A DNA stretch of 64,000 nt from the NCBI RefSeq assembly GCF_011302915.1, contig NZ_CP049872.1, forward strand, positions 1 through 64,000, read 5' to 3'. Of the stretch, positions 54,411-64,000 are shown piece by piece; position 1 is the first letter of the stretch; every line of letters starts with the position of its first letter. The translations under genes and the position numbers were made by a program. Source of the DNA: Thermomonas sp. HDW16. GTDB taxonomy: Bacteria; Pseudomonadota; Gammaproteobacteria; Xanthomonadales; Xanthomonadaceae. Below the pieces are notes generated by a model that saw nothing but the letters and a program-made list of their open reading frames with translations, searched no databases and was not told the origin of the DNA.

Positions 54411-56873
54411 TTGCACCTCTCTCCCGGCCTGCGCATGCTGGCCGGCGTGCTGGCAAGCGCGTTGCTGCTGGGCCTGTATGCGCGCGGTGGCAACTTCTAT
54501 CTGCTCGGCTTCGTCGCGCTGGTGCCGTGGCTGCTGGCGCTGCAGGCGTGCAAGACATCGCTGCGTGCGCTGGGTGCCGGCATCGCGATGAGCATCGCCT
54601 TCGTTGGCGCAGTGTTCGGCTGGTTCGGTTTCGCCATTGGCGAATTCACCGGCCTTGGCAGCGTCGCCGGCTGGCTGATCCTGCTGCTGGCGGCACCATT
54701 GCTGCAGCCGCAGGTGCTGGCCTTCGCTCTTGTGCGCCCTCTGATCGGGCAACGGCATGGCGCGATGCTGCGCGCATTGGCGGCGGCCTGCGCCTGGGTC
54801 GGCTGCGAATGGCTGTGGCCGAAGTTGCTGGGCGACACCCTGGGCCACGGCCTGTATCCCTCGCTGCCGTTGCGCCAATTGGCCGACCTGGGCGGCGCGG
54901 CGGGCATCACCTTCGTGCTGCTGCTGATCAACGAGGGCATCGCCACCGCGATCCGACAGCGCAATGCAGGCATGCGCGTATGGGCGCGACCGTTGTTCGC
55001 CATCGCCGCGCTAGCGATCGCATGGCTTGGTTACGGCAGCTGGCGCGCTGCCACGATTGCCGCGCATGCCAGTGAAGGCGACCCGCTGCGCGTGGCGATG
55101 GTGCAGACCAATATCGTCGACTACGAGCGCCTGCGCCGTGAACGCGGCGCCTATGCGGTGGTGCGCGAAGTCCTCGATACGCATTTCGCGATGTCACGCG
55201 CGGCGGTCGAACAGGAACGTGCCGATGCCCTGCTGTGGTCGGAAACCGTGTATCCCACCACCTTCGCCCATGCCAAGAGCGAGGACGGCGCGGCGCTGGA
55301 CCAGGAGATCGTCGATTTCGTCGCCAGCGTGCGCACACCATTGGTGTTCGGCACCTACGACATCGATACAACCGGCGAGTACAACGCGGCGGCCTTCCTC
55401 GCGCCCGATGGTCGTCTGCTGGGCATGTACCGCAAGGCGAACCCGTTTCCACTCACCGAATACGTGCCCGCCTGGCTGGATGGCCCGCGATTCCGCCGCT
55501 GGCTGCCGTGGACCGGCAGTTGGCAGCGCGGCGATGGTGCGCGCGTATTCCCGCTGCAGCTGGCCGACGGCCGCGAAATCCCGGTGCAGCCGCTGATCTG
55601 CCTGGACGATGTCGACACGATGCTGGCCATCGACGGCGCGCGGCTGGGTGCGCAGGCCATCGTCGGCATGTCCAACGATTCCTGGTTCAGCGCGCATGCG
55701 CAGGGCGCGCAGCTGCATCTTGCGGTTGCCGCGTTCCGCAGCATCGAAACGCGCTTGCCGCAGTTCCGGGTCACCGCCAACGGCATCAGCGCCGCCATCG
55801 ACCCTGCCGGCACCCGCGTGGCGGCCACCGCCATCGGCGAACCGGCCTTGTTGACGGTATCGATGCCGATTCGCACACCGCCACCCACCTTGGTGGTGGC
55901 GTGGGGAAACTGGGTCGGCGCAGTCGCATTGATCGGCTTGCTGCTGCTCGCGACGGTCACGCTTTGGCGTCGATTGCGCGGACAACGCGTTGCGGTAGCG
56001 GCAAGCCCCGCGGCCATCGTGCCGGGGCAGATCGAAATCGTGTGGTTCTCACCCGCGCTGCGCATCTTGCTGGGCCTGTTGAAACTCATCGCCTCTGCCA
56101 CGCTCGTCTGGATCGCCCTGCGCATGTTGCTGCGCGATGGCATGCAGGTGCATTCGCTGGCGCAACTGCAGCTGTTCGGCTTTGGCGTGATGCTGCCCGC
56201 CCTGTGTAGCTGGTACCTGCGGCGCTGGCGGACAGGCACGGCACGAATGGAAGGCGATACGTTGCTGTTGATCCGGCGCGGTCACCACCGCAGCATGCCG
56301 GTGCGGGACATCGCCGCGATTACTCCTTGGGTGTTGCCGGTGCCGATGCCGGGTATCGACCTGCGTGTGGAATCGGGCGAACGGCTGGGATGCGGCACTG
56401 GCGCGAACGATCCGGCCCAACTGATCGCGCTGCTCAAGCAAGCAGGCGCACCTGCGATGGCACCGACACGGGCCCAAGCCTTCGCACTGGCCGATGCCCT
56501 CGCACGCGCCGCCGCGCCACGCTGGCGCATCGATCATCCGCTGATCAAGTTCGGACTGTTTCCGCTGCTGCTCGCATTGCCCGCATTTCGCCTGCACCAG
56601 CACATCGCCTATGGCGGCAGCTTCGGCGAGTACTACAACTTCGGCCTGCAGGCCTACCTGCTGGGGCTGCTGATCTGGTGGGCGGCATGGGCGATCGGCA
56701 TGAGCCTGTTCGCGATGGCGCTGCGCGTGCTCATCGAACTGGGCACGTTTGCCGCGTTGCTGCTGCAATCGTCGCGCGCCGGATCCGTGCGCGCGGCGTT
56801 GCAGGGCATCGCCCGCGCGCTGTATTTCATCGGCGCACCGGCCTGGCTGCTGTGGCGGATGCTGGGCGGCTGA
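54411..56873 (+). CDS. Apolipoprotein N-acyltransferase-like protein with fused C-terminal membrane domain
   Basis: An 820-residue inner-membrane protein. Residues 1-215 hold about six helices and 225-480 a nitrilase-like domain as in Lnt. The catalytic triad is in place: E278 (LLWSETVYPTTF), K342 (MYRKANPFPLTEYVP) and C397 (PLICLDD). The MSNDSWFSAHAQGAQLH segment also matches Lnt. After about residue 495 come a helix and then a roughly 300-residue domain with several further helices and a small cytoplasmic core (about 600-690), not part of normal Lnt (about 510 residues). Start TTG 54411 is provisional; ATG 54435 is the alternative. It may be a second, specialised acyltransferase. Confidence 0.8.
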   Translation: MHLSPGLRMLAGVLASALLLGLYARGGNFYLLGFVALVPWLLALQACKTSLRALGAGIAMSIAFVGAVFGWFGFAIGEFTGLGSVAGWLILLLAAPLLQPQVLAFALVRPLIGQRHGAMLRALAAACAWVGCEWLWPKLLGDTLGHGLYPSLPLRQLADLGGAAGITFVLLLINEGIATAIRQRNAGMRVWARPLFAIAALAIAWLGYGSWRAATIAAHASEGDPLRVAMVQTNIVDYERLRRERGAYAVVREVLDTHFAMSRAAVEQERADALLWSETVYPTTFAHAKSEDGAALDQEIVDFVASVRTPLVFGTYDIDTTGEYNAAAFLAPDGRLLGMYRKANPFPLTEYVPAWLDGPRFRRWLPWTGSWQRGDGARVFPLQLADGREIPVQPLICLDDVDTMLAIDGARLGAQAIVGMSNDSWFSAHAQGAQLHLAVAAFRSIETRLPQFRVTANGISAAIDPAGTRVAATAIGEPALLTVSMPIRTPPPTLVVAWGNWVGAVALIGLLLLATVTLWRRLRGQRVAVAASPAAIVPGQIEIVWFSPALRILLGLLKLIASATLVWIALRMLLRDGMQVHSLAQLQLFGFGVMLPALCSWYLRRWRTGTARMEGDTLLLIRRGHHRSMPVRDIAAITPWVLPVPMPGIDLRVESGERLGCGTGANDPAQLIALLKQAGAPAMAPTRAQAFALADALARAAAPRWRIDHPLIKFGLFPLLLALPAFRLHQHIAYGGSFGEYYNFGLQAYLLGLLIWWAAWAIGMSLFAMALRVLIELGTFAALLLQSSRAGSVRAALQGIARALYFIGAPAWLLWRMLGG

Positions 56874-56885
56874 GTGCCGAACGTT

Positions 56886-56961
56886 TGGTGGGCCCACCAG
56901 GACTCGAACCTGGAACCAAAGGATTATGAGTCCTCTGCTCTAACCATTGAGCTATAGGCCC
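56886..56961 (-). tRNA. tRNA-Ile2 (CAU, lysidine-type)
   Basis: A complete cloverleaf runs from G at 56961 to the encoded CCA at 56886-56888. The anticodon loop is CUCAUAA, anticodon CAU. The 76-nt gene could be elongator tRNA-Met by anticodon, but the acceptor stem has C4-G69 and C5-G68, the determinants of lysidine synthase TilS. The shorter D-loop (AGCTCAATGGTTAGAGC) and variable loop also match tRNA-Ile2. Acceptor start is GGGCCTA and end TGGGCCCA. I therefore call Ile2 with moderate certainty. It sits just downstream of the rpoD terminator, on the same strand. Confidence 0.85.
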
Positions 56962-56990
56962 GCTGCCGTAGATTGTAGTGGTGGCGCCAA

Positions 56991-57020
56991 CAAAAAGCCC
57001 CGCGTTCGCGGGGCTTTTTG
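56991..57020 (-). terminator. rpoD rho-independent terminator
   Basis: A GC-rich stem (AGCCCCGC / GCGGGGCT) with a 4-nt loop, flanked by A5 on the left and T5 on the right. On the minus strand it follows the rpoD stop (57039) directly and ends in a U-tract. The symmetry makes it usable from either side. Confidence 0.93.
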
Positions 57021-57038
57021 TTTACTCATGCGACGCGC

Positions 57039-58895
<1,857 letters not shown>

Positions 58896-59000
58896 GGATC
58901 GGGTACCGTTTCGAGGGCGCGACGCAGGCCGCGCGGAGTGAACTAAGCATTATACCGTGCCGGCCCCGCTCCGTCCGGGCAAAGCCGTTCAGGAATGCTC

Positions 59001-59441
59001 TCAGGGGCGCAGCAGGAACGTCACCGGGCCGTCGTTGACCAGGCTGATCACCATATGGGCACCGAACTGCCCGGTTTCCACCCCCGGCGAATGTGATTCG
59101 CGACAGATTTCGACCAGGCGGTTGAACCCGCGCTCGGCTTCGGCCGGTGGCGCGGCGGTCGTGAAGCTAGGCCGCATGCCCGACTTGGTGTCCGCGGCCA
59201 AGGTGAACTGGCTGACCAGCAGCAGGCCACCGCCGGTATCGGCCAGCGAGCGGTTCATCTTGCCGGCCTCGTCCGCGAACACCCGGTAGCCCAGCAACCG
59301 CTGCGCCATGCGCTGGAACTGCGCCTCGCCGTCGCCAGGCTCCACCGCCACCAGGGCCAGCAGGCCGGGGCCGATGGCGCCGACCACGGCATCGTCCACG
59401 GTCACGGAGGCGGCGGTCACGCGCTGGATCAGGCTGAGCAT
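59001..59441 (-). CDS. dtd: D-aminoacyl-tRNA deacylase
   Basis: Removes D-amino acids wrongly charged to tRNA, a translation-quality step. The 146 residues match the Dtd family: [17 protein letters not shown] at the start, the active-site [17 protein letters not shown] region, and the C-terminal [11 protein letters not shown] with the Gly-Pro motif. It is divergent from the LpxL-type gene (39-nt gap). rpoD lies 105 nt downstream on the same strand. Confidence 0.95.
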   Translation of the reverse strand: MLSLIQRVTAASVTVDDAVVGAIGPGLLALVAVEPGDGEAQFQRMAQRLLGYRVFADEAGKMNRSLADTGGGLLLVSQFTLAADTKSGMRPSFTTAAPPAEAERGFNRLVEICRESHSPGVETGQFGAHMVISLVNDGPVTFLLRP

Positions 59442-59480
59442 GGCGCAAGCCTAACCGCCCCGGCGGCTAGACTGAACGCC

Positions 59481-60398
59481 ATGACCGAAGTCGCCGCCGC
59501 CCTGCTGTATGCCCTGGCCTGGAGCGTGGCCCGCCTGCCGTGGCCGTTGTTGCGCCTGCTGGCGGATGGCGTGGCACGGCTGTCGATCACGTTGAACGGC
59601 CGCGAGGCACGCGTCGCACGCCGCAACCTGGAGCTGATCCGCCCCGATCTTGACCACGCTGCGCGCGACGCCTTGCTGCGCGACATCTTGCGCACCACCG
59701 CACGCCAGGCCTTCGAGACACTGCGCCTGTGGACGCGGCCAGGAGCGCGCAATTTGACCGATCTCGTCGAGATCCATGGCGAAGCCCTGTTCGATGCCGC
59801 CCTTGCCGATGATCGCGGCTTGGTCGTCGCCGCACCGCACATGGGCAATTGGGAAATGCTCAACCAATGGTTGGCCTCGAAGACCCCGTTGGCGATCCTG
59901 TACCGGCCGCCGGAATCGGCCATCGGCGAGGCCTTCCTGCGCCGGGTGCGGGCAAATGCTGGGGGCGATGTGGAGCAGGTCCGCGCCGAAGCCGCCGGGG
60001 TGCGTACCCTGCTCAAGCGCCTGCAGAAGGGCGGCGTGGTCGGGATCCTGCCCGACCAGCAACCCAAGGCCGGCGAAGGCGAATTCGCCCCGTTCTTCGG
60101 CAAGCAGGCGCTGACCATGACCCTGCTCGGGCGCTTGGCCGAACGCAGCCGCGCACGCGTGCTGTTCTGCTGGTGCGAACGCCTGCCCGGCAGCTCGCCG
60201 CCGCGCTTCGCCCTGCATGTGCAAGCAGCGCCGGACGCCGTAGCCGATGCAGATCCGCAACGCGCGGTCACCGCACTCAACGCCGGCGTGGAAGTCATTG
60301 CACGACGCGACTTCGCGCAATATCAGTGGACCTACAAACGCTATACGCTGCGCCCGCCCGGCAGTGGCGAAGAGAACCCCTACCTTGACCTCTACTGA
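59481..60398 (+). CDS. Lipid A acyltransferase, LpxL/HtrB family
   Basis: A 305-residue inner-membrane acyltransferase that adds a secondary acyl chain to lipid A. An N-terminal helix (about 5-25) anchors it. The HX4E catalytic motif is APHMGNWEM (His and Glu five positions on), and further family blocks are the LYRPPESAIGEAFLRRVRANAGG, VGILPDQQPKAGEGEFAPFFGK and QWTYKRYT segments. Whether it is LpxL, LpxM or LpxP-like is not resolved. The stop overlaps the next gene by 14 nt, suggesting an operon with two PH-domain membrane proteins. Confidence 0.92.
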   Translation: MTEVAAALLYALAWSVARLPWPLLRLLADGVARLSITLNGREARVARRNLELIRPDLDHAARDALLRDILRTTARQAFETLRLWTRPGARNLTDLVEIHGEALFDAALADDRGLVVAAPHMGNWEMLNQWLASKTPLAILYRPPESAIGEAFLRRVRANAGGDVEQVRAEAAGVRTLLKRLQKGGVVGILPDQQPKAGEGEFAPFFGKQALTMTLLGRLAERSRARVLFCWCERLPGSSPPRFALHVQAAPDAVADADPQRAVTALNAGVEVIARRDFAQYQWTYKRYTLRPPGSGEENPYLDLY

Positions 60399-60921
60399 TT
60401 TCGACGCACCCCGCGCGGACGCCACGCCCGAACCTGCAACGCCTGCACTCGACGCCTGGCATGCACCGCCAACGCGCGCGGTGCGCCTGCATGCCGGTTT
60501 CGTCGCAGCGATGTTCGCGTTGTGCGCGATCGGTGCGATGGCCGGTCCGTTGTTCGCGATGGACGAATACGGCCTGGCGCGTTTCGGCATCGCCTTCGTG
60601 GTGCTGGTGCTGAGCGCGGCATTCGGTGCCTGGATCGGTGCGCGCCTGCGCCACCAGCGCTGGAAGCTGGATGCCGAAGGCCTGTGGCTGCGCACCGGCC
60701 GCCTGTGGTGGCGGGAAACGCGCGTGCCGGCCAGTCGCGTGCAGCACGTCGATCTCAAGCACGGCCCGCTGGAGCGCCGCTTCAAGCTGGCGACATTGGT
60801 GGTGCATACCGCCGCCGTGCACCTGAGCGGGATCACCGTGCGCGGGCTGGACGAAGCCGATGCGCAGCAGCTGCGCGATGCGCTGGCGCGCCAGCTCGAC
60901 GATGCCGGCGACGCGCTGTAA
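60385..60921 (+). CDS. Bacterial PH-domain membrane protein (YdbS-like)
   Basis: A 178-residue protein with an unstructured N-terminus, two membrane helices (about 40-60 and 65-85) and a bacterial PH (bPH2) domain after them (LDAEGLWLRTGRLWWRETRVPASRVQHVDLKHGPLERRF, then LATLVVHTAAVHLSGITVRGLDEADAQQLRDAL). The start is TTG 60385, overlapping the end of the acyltransferase gene by 14 nt. No better ATG exists within the open part. With the next gene it forms the ydbS-ydbT pair, whose function is unknown. Confidence 0.85.
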   Translation: MTSTDFDAPRADATPEPATPALDAWHAPPTRAVRLHAGFVAAMFALCAIGAMAGPLFAMDEYGLARFGIAFVVLVLSAAFGAWIGARLRHQRWKLDAEGLWLRTGRLWWRETRVPASRVQHVDLKHGPLERRFKLATLVVHTAAVHLSGITVRGLDEADAQQLRDALARQLDDAGDAL

Positions 60922-60924
60922 ACG

Positions 60925-62445
60925 ATGAACGAAGCACCCATCGGCACCGCCGCGTTGCCGCAGGACGGGCAGGAACACCGGCTGCATCCGCTGTCCTGGC
61001 TGTTCGTGCTGATCGCACAGCTGAAGCAATTCATCCTGCCGCTGATCGTGCTGTTGTTCGCAGGCCGCGGCGACCGCAACGATTTGTGGAGCTTGATCGC
61101 CGTCGGCGTGCTGGTGATCGCATCGCTCGCCGAATATTTCACCTACCGCTATCGACTGCGCAGTGACGGCATCAGCATCCGTAGCGGCTGGCTGCACCGC
61201 AGCCTGCGCGAGATCCCGTTCGCGCGCATCCACAACGTCAGCGTCCACCAGTCGCTGCTGCACCGGATGTTCGGCGTGGCCGAAGTGCGGCTGGAGGCGG
61301 CCGGCGGAATCAAACCGGAAGCGCAGATGCGGGTGCTGCGGATGAACCAGGCGTTGGCACTGGAAGCGTTGGTGAAGCGACGCGGGCAAGCCGCCGATGC
61401 CGCCCTTGAAGACGAAACCGAACAGTCACCGCCGCTACTGACGCTGTCCACTGGTGAACTGATCCGGCTGGGCCTGATCAGCAACCGCGGCATGCTGGTC
61501 GTGGCCGCCGCCTTCGGTGCGCTGGCGCAGGCCGGCAACGACATCTTCGCGACGCTCATCGAGCGCTGGGGCAAGCTGGTATTCGGCTGGCTGACCGACA
61601 CCATCGGCCAGCACGCGCACGACAGCCCGCTGGTGATCGGGCTGGCGATCGCCACCCTGGTCATCGCGGCACTGGCGGCGCTGCGCTTGTTGTCGATCGC
61701 GCTCGCCATCCTGCAATTCCACGGCTTCACCCTGCGCGAGGACGATGGCCGCATCAGCGTCGAGCGCGGCCTGCTGGCACGTTCGCGCTCTTCCGCGAAG
61801 CGCCACCGGATTCAGGCCTGGTCGCTGAGCGAAGGCGTGCTGCACCGCTGGTTCCGCCGCCGCAGCCTGCGCGTGGACACCGCCACCGGCCAGCGCGGCG
61901 CGCAGGAGCAGCACACGCTGAAGGACATCGCGCCGATCGCCACCCCGCAGCGTTGCGACGAACTGATCCAGCACTTCCTGCCCGAGGCCGGCTGGGGCGC
62001 ACTGGACTGGCAGCCACTGCATCGCGGCGCGTGGTTGCGGATCGCGGTGCCCGGCCTGTTGTTCGTGCTTGCCATTACCGGCGCGTTGTTCTGGCGTTTC
62101 GGCAACATCGGCCTGTTCGCCCTGCTGTTGGTGCCGGTGCAGCTGTGGCGCGCGCGCCGCATCGCCGCTGCCTGCGGCTATGCGGACAACGGGCGAATGG
62201 TCGCCTGGCGCAACGGTTGGCTGTCGAAGAGCTGGAACTTCGCCGAGATTGGAAAGATCCAGGCAGTGCGGCTTTCGCAATCGCCACTGGACCGCCGGCT
62301 GGGCATGGCCAACCTGTTGCTGGATACCGCCGGCGCCTCACCCTTCGGCGCGCCGCTGCACCTGTACCACCTGCCGATGGATGCCGCCGAGGCGATGTCA
62401 GCGCGGCTGGTAACGCAACTCGCCCGCACCCGCCTGCAAAGGTAA
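60925..62445 (+). CDS. Bacterial PH-domain membrane protein (YdbT-like)
   Basis: A 506-residue protein with several bPH2 domains between membrane helices. Typical units are YRLRSDGISIRSGWLHRSLREIPFARIHNVSVHQSLLHRMFGVAEVRLEAA-like sequence near the start, a second at about 265-310 (LREDDGRISVERGLLARSRSSAKRHRIQAWSL), and a third near 400-480 (GWLSKSWNFAEIGKIQAVRLSQSPLDRRLGMANLLLDTAG). Four or more helices separate them. It begins 3 nt after the previous gene. Its 3' end overlaps the convergent glycosyltransferase gene by 48 nt. The role is unknown. Confidence 0.87.
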   Translation: MNEAPIGTAALPQDGQEHRLHPLSWLFVLIAQLKQFILPLIVLLFAGRGDRNDLWSLIAVGVLVIASLAEYFTYRYRLRSDGISIRSGWLHRSLREIPFARIHNVSVHQSLLHRMFGVAEVRLEAAGGIKPEAQMRVLRMNQALALEALVKRRGQAADAALEDETEQSPPLLTLSTGELIRLGLISNRGMLVVAAAFGALAQAGNDIFATLIERWGKLVFGWLTDTIGQHAHDSPLVIGLAIATLVIAALAALRLLSIALAILQFHGFTLREDDGRISVERGLLARSRSSAKRHRIQAWSLSEGVLHRWFRRRSLRVDTATGQRGAQEQHTLKDIAPIATPQRCDELIQHFLPEAGWGALDWQPLHRGAWLRIAVPGLLFVLAITGALFWRFGNIGLFALLLVPVQLWRARRIAAACGYADNGRMVAWRNGWLSKSWNFAEIGKIQAVRLSQSPLDRRLGMANLLLDTAGASPFGAPLHLYHLPMDAAEAMSARLVTQLARTRLQR

Positions 62446-63999
62446 CTGCTGCGCTGGCAACGCGCGCCAGTCGCCCGCCCGCCAGACCTGGATCCAGCGC
62501 GTGCGCCAGCGCTGCTGGAACACCGGTTGCGCGCCGGGATGCCGCCAATCGTCCAGCGTGTTGACCACGATCAGCCCATCCGGATTGCGCGCCGACCATG
62601 CGCGCGCATCGGCCTCGTCCATCACCACCAGCGGAGCGTGCAGGCGGCCGGCGAAATGGAACTGCAGTTGGTATTCACCGATGAAGGCGATTTGCTTGCC
62701 GGCACGCTGGGCCTCGCCCAGCACGTTGGCGGTGGGGGTGAAATCGAACTGGCTCTTGATCAGCGGAGTGGCGGCCGCATGCAGCACGACGATCGCCAGC
62801 AGCAGTCCACCGGCCTGCGCCGGCAACGAGCGCCAGCGCAACATGCCGATGCCAACCGCGGCCAGCACGGCGCCGGCAATCGGCAGGCTCAGCAGTAGCT
62901 CGTCCGGGAACGGCTGGTCAATGCGACCGGCGAGCACGCGTGCACCCAGCATGACCGCGGCGATGGCCAACACCAGCACGCCGCCAATCACGCCCAATCG
63001 CGGCCGTGCATGCGCGGCGGCGGCCAACAGCAGCGCGAACGCGGCAAAATCCGGCAACAGGTAATACGCGTTCTTGCCGCTGATCAGGCTGAAGCACAGC
63101 ACGACGCCGACCACCCAGATCCACGCGAAACGATTGCCCGCATCGCGCCACAGCGCCGGCACCTGCTTCCACCACCAGGCCGACCACCACCACGGCGCCA
63201 TCAGCGCCAGCAGCATCGGCGCGTACCACCACCACGGCTCGGCATGGTCGAAGCTGTCCTTGAGGCGGCCGGCGGTCTGGGTCACCAACAGCGCCTTGCG
63301 GTATTCCGGATCGCCCAGCACGACCGCCGGCACCAGCCACAGCGCGAACAGGCCGATACCGCCCAGCACCGCCAGCCCGGCGCGCTTGGCAAACGCCTTG
63401 CCGTTTTCGCGCGCAACCGGATGCCACCACCGCGCAGTGAGCAGCGGTATGCCCAGGTGCAGCAGCGCCACCGGCCCCTTCGCCAACAGCCCGAAGCCGA
63501 CCGCCAGCGCGAAGCCGGGCCACCACGGTCGCCACGCCTCGCCCTCGCGCCGACATAGCGCCAGCAGGCCACCGAGCACCGCCACCGTCAGCGGCAGCTC
63601 GTACATGATCTGCAGCGCGAACAGGAAGAAATACCAGAAGCCGGCCATCGCCCATGCCGCCAGCGCCGGCATGTCCGGCCTGTGCGGATACAGCCGCCGC
63701 GCCAGCAACCCGGTCTGGGCGATGGCGATGGTGCCCAGCAAGACCATCAACACCCGCGGCCACACATCGCCCACACCGATGACCAGCCAGCCGGCATGGT
63801 TCAGCCACGGCAGCAGCGGCGTCTTGTGCGAATACGGCGCGCCATTGAACAGCGGCACCAGCCAGCTGCCGCGATCCCACATCTCCCAGGCCACCGCCAA
63901 TGAGCGCGTGGAATACAGCGGCACCGGCCCGTGCAGGAAGATCGAGAGCAGCGCGGCCACGGCCCAAGCCAGCAGCGGCGCGCGCAGGTCGCGCAAATC
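62398..63999 (-). CDS. ArnT-like membrane glycosyltransferase, 5' end outside window
   Basis: A polytopic glycosyltransferase of the GT83/PMT-type fold, like those that move sugars from undecaprenyl phosphate to lipid A. At least ten helices are seen in the 533 visible residues. The frame is open to the window edge, so the true start may lie just outside. The first periplasmic loop reads PLYSTRSLAVAWEMWDRGSWLVPLFNGAPYSHKTPLLPWL, aligning with the ArnT DETRYxEIAREML...PYFEKPPL region. The catalytic Asp-Glu of that loop is replaced here by Tyr-Ser, so activity or donor may differ. The 3' end overlaps the YdbT-like gene tail-to-tail. Confidence 0.82.
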   Translation of the reverse strand, partial: DLRDLRAPLLAWAVAALLSIFLHGPVPLYSTRSLAVAWEMWDRGSWLVPLFNGAPYSHKTPLLPWLNHAGWLVIGVGDVWPRVLMVLLGTIAIAQTGLLARRLYPHRPDMPALAAWAMAGFWYFFLFALQIMYELPLTVAVLGGLLALCRREGEAWRPWWPGFALAVGFGLLAKGPVALLHLGIPLLTARWWHPVARENGKAFAKRAGLAVLGGIGLFALWLVPAVVLGDPEYRKALLVTQTAGRLKDSFDHAEPWWWYAPMLLALMAPWWWSAWWWKQVPALWRDAGNRFAWIWVVGVVLCFSLISGKNAYYLLPDFAAFALLLAAAAHARPRLGVIGGVLVLAIAAVMLGARVLAGRIDQPFPDELLLSLPIAGAVLAAVGIGMLRWRSLPAQAGGLLLAIVVLHAAATPLIKSQFDFTPTANVLGEAQRAGKQIAFIGEYQLQFHFAGRLHAPLVVMDEADARAWSARNPDGLIVVNTLDDWRHPGAQPVFQQRWRTRWIQVWRAGDWRALPAQQLPLQAGAGELRYQPR

Positions 64000-64000
64000 G

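Noticed and set aside
54411..56873. Plain lnt annotation
   Set aside because: The 300-residue fused domain and SGNH-hydrolase neighbourhood differ from canonical lnt, so I give no gene symbol.
56886..56961. Elongator tRNA-Met
   Set aside because: Anticodon fits, but the acceptor-stem pairs C4-G69, C5-G68 and loop lengths match tRNA-Ile2 better.

Overview
The window is dense, GC-rich chromosomal DNA with almost no non-coding space. Gene content and order point to a gammaproteobacterium of the Lysobacteraceae (Xanthomonadaceae), such as Lysobacter, Thermomonas or Luteimonas. The pointers are lptM-dapF-DUF484-xerC, rodA-mrdA-mreD-mreC-mreB, hemC beside an AlgR-type regulator, an HslV with an N-terminal propeptide, and adenosine-kinase-like PfkB and DUF5916 proteins of the kind seen there. 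The genus is not resolved. No phage, IS element or CRISPR array was seen, so this looks like core chromosome with a few accessory operons.

Layout. 1-7.3 kb: a GGDEF/EAL protein cut by the window edge, the Prc/Tsp protease, lipoate genes (lipA, lipB, DUF493) and a stand-alone EAL protein. 7.3-17 kb: a minus-strand cell-wall block (dacC, rlpA, mltB, rodA, mrdA, mreD, mreC, mreB). 17-25.4 kb: a PfkB kinase, a cupin protein, a lipoprotein, a decayed gene, an alpha/beta hydrolase, an M1 peptidase lipoprotein and a large DUF5916 outer-membrane-type protein. This stretch ends in a perfect 50-bp palindrome. 25.5-30.2 kb: ubiE, hslU-hslV (split by a long inverted repeat) and two tandem GT2 glycosyltransferases. 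30.2-40.1 kb: xerC-DUF484-dapF-lptM, YbaN, two S9 peptidases, a patatin-like esterase and a WYL regulator.

40.2-45.7 kb: a tightly coupled operon for a cytoplasmic molybdopterin enzyme, its four-cluster ferredoxin subunit and a DmsC-type membrane anchor, best matched to SoeABC sulfite dehydrogenase. A thioredoxin-fold (HCCA isomerase/DsbA-like) gene and a YbjQ gene are inserted in it. 45.8-49.8 kb: a beta-barrel-like protein, hemC, an AlgR-type regulator, a carboxylesterase and an AraC regulator.

50.0-52.5 kb: the most distinctive system, an MNIO (DUF692) RiPP cluster of the bufferin/HvfABCD type. It has a secreted six-Cys precursor, the MNIO enzyme, a DUF2063 partner and a DoxX protein, with an AraC gene facing it. 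A strong hairpin separates precursor from enzymes. 52.7-56.9 kb: a secreted SGNH hydrolase, a membrane-anchored protein and an 820-residue apolipoprotein N-acyltransferase-like protein with a fused C-terminal membrane domain. 56.9-64 kb: tRNA-Ile2(CAU), rpoD, dtd, an LpxL-type acyltransferase followed by two bacterial-PH membrane proteins, and an ArnT-like glycosyltransferase cut by the window edge.
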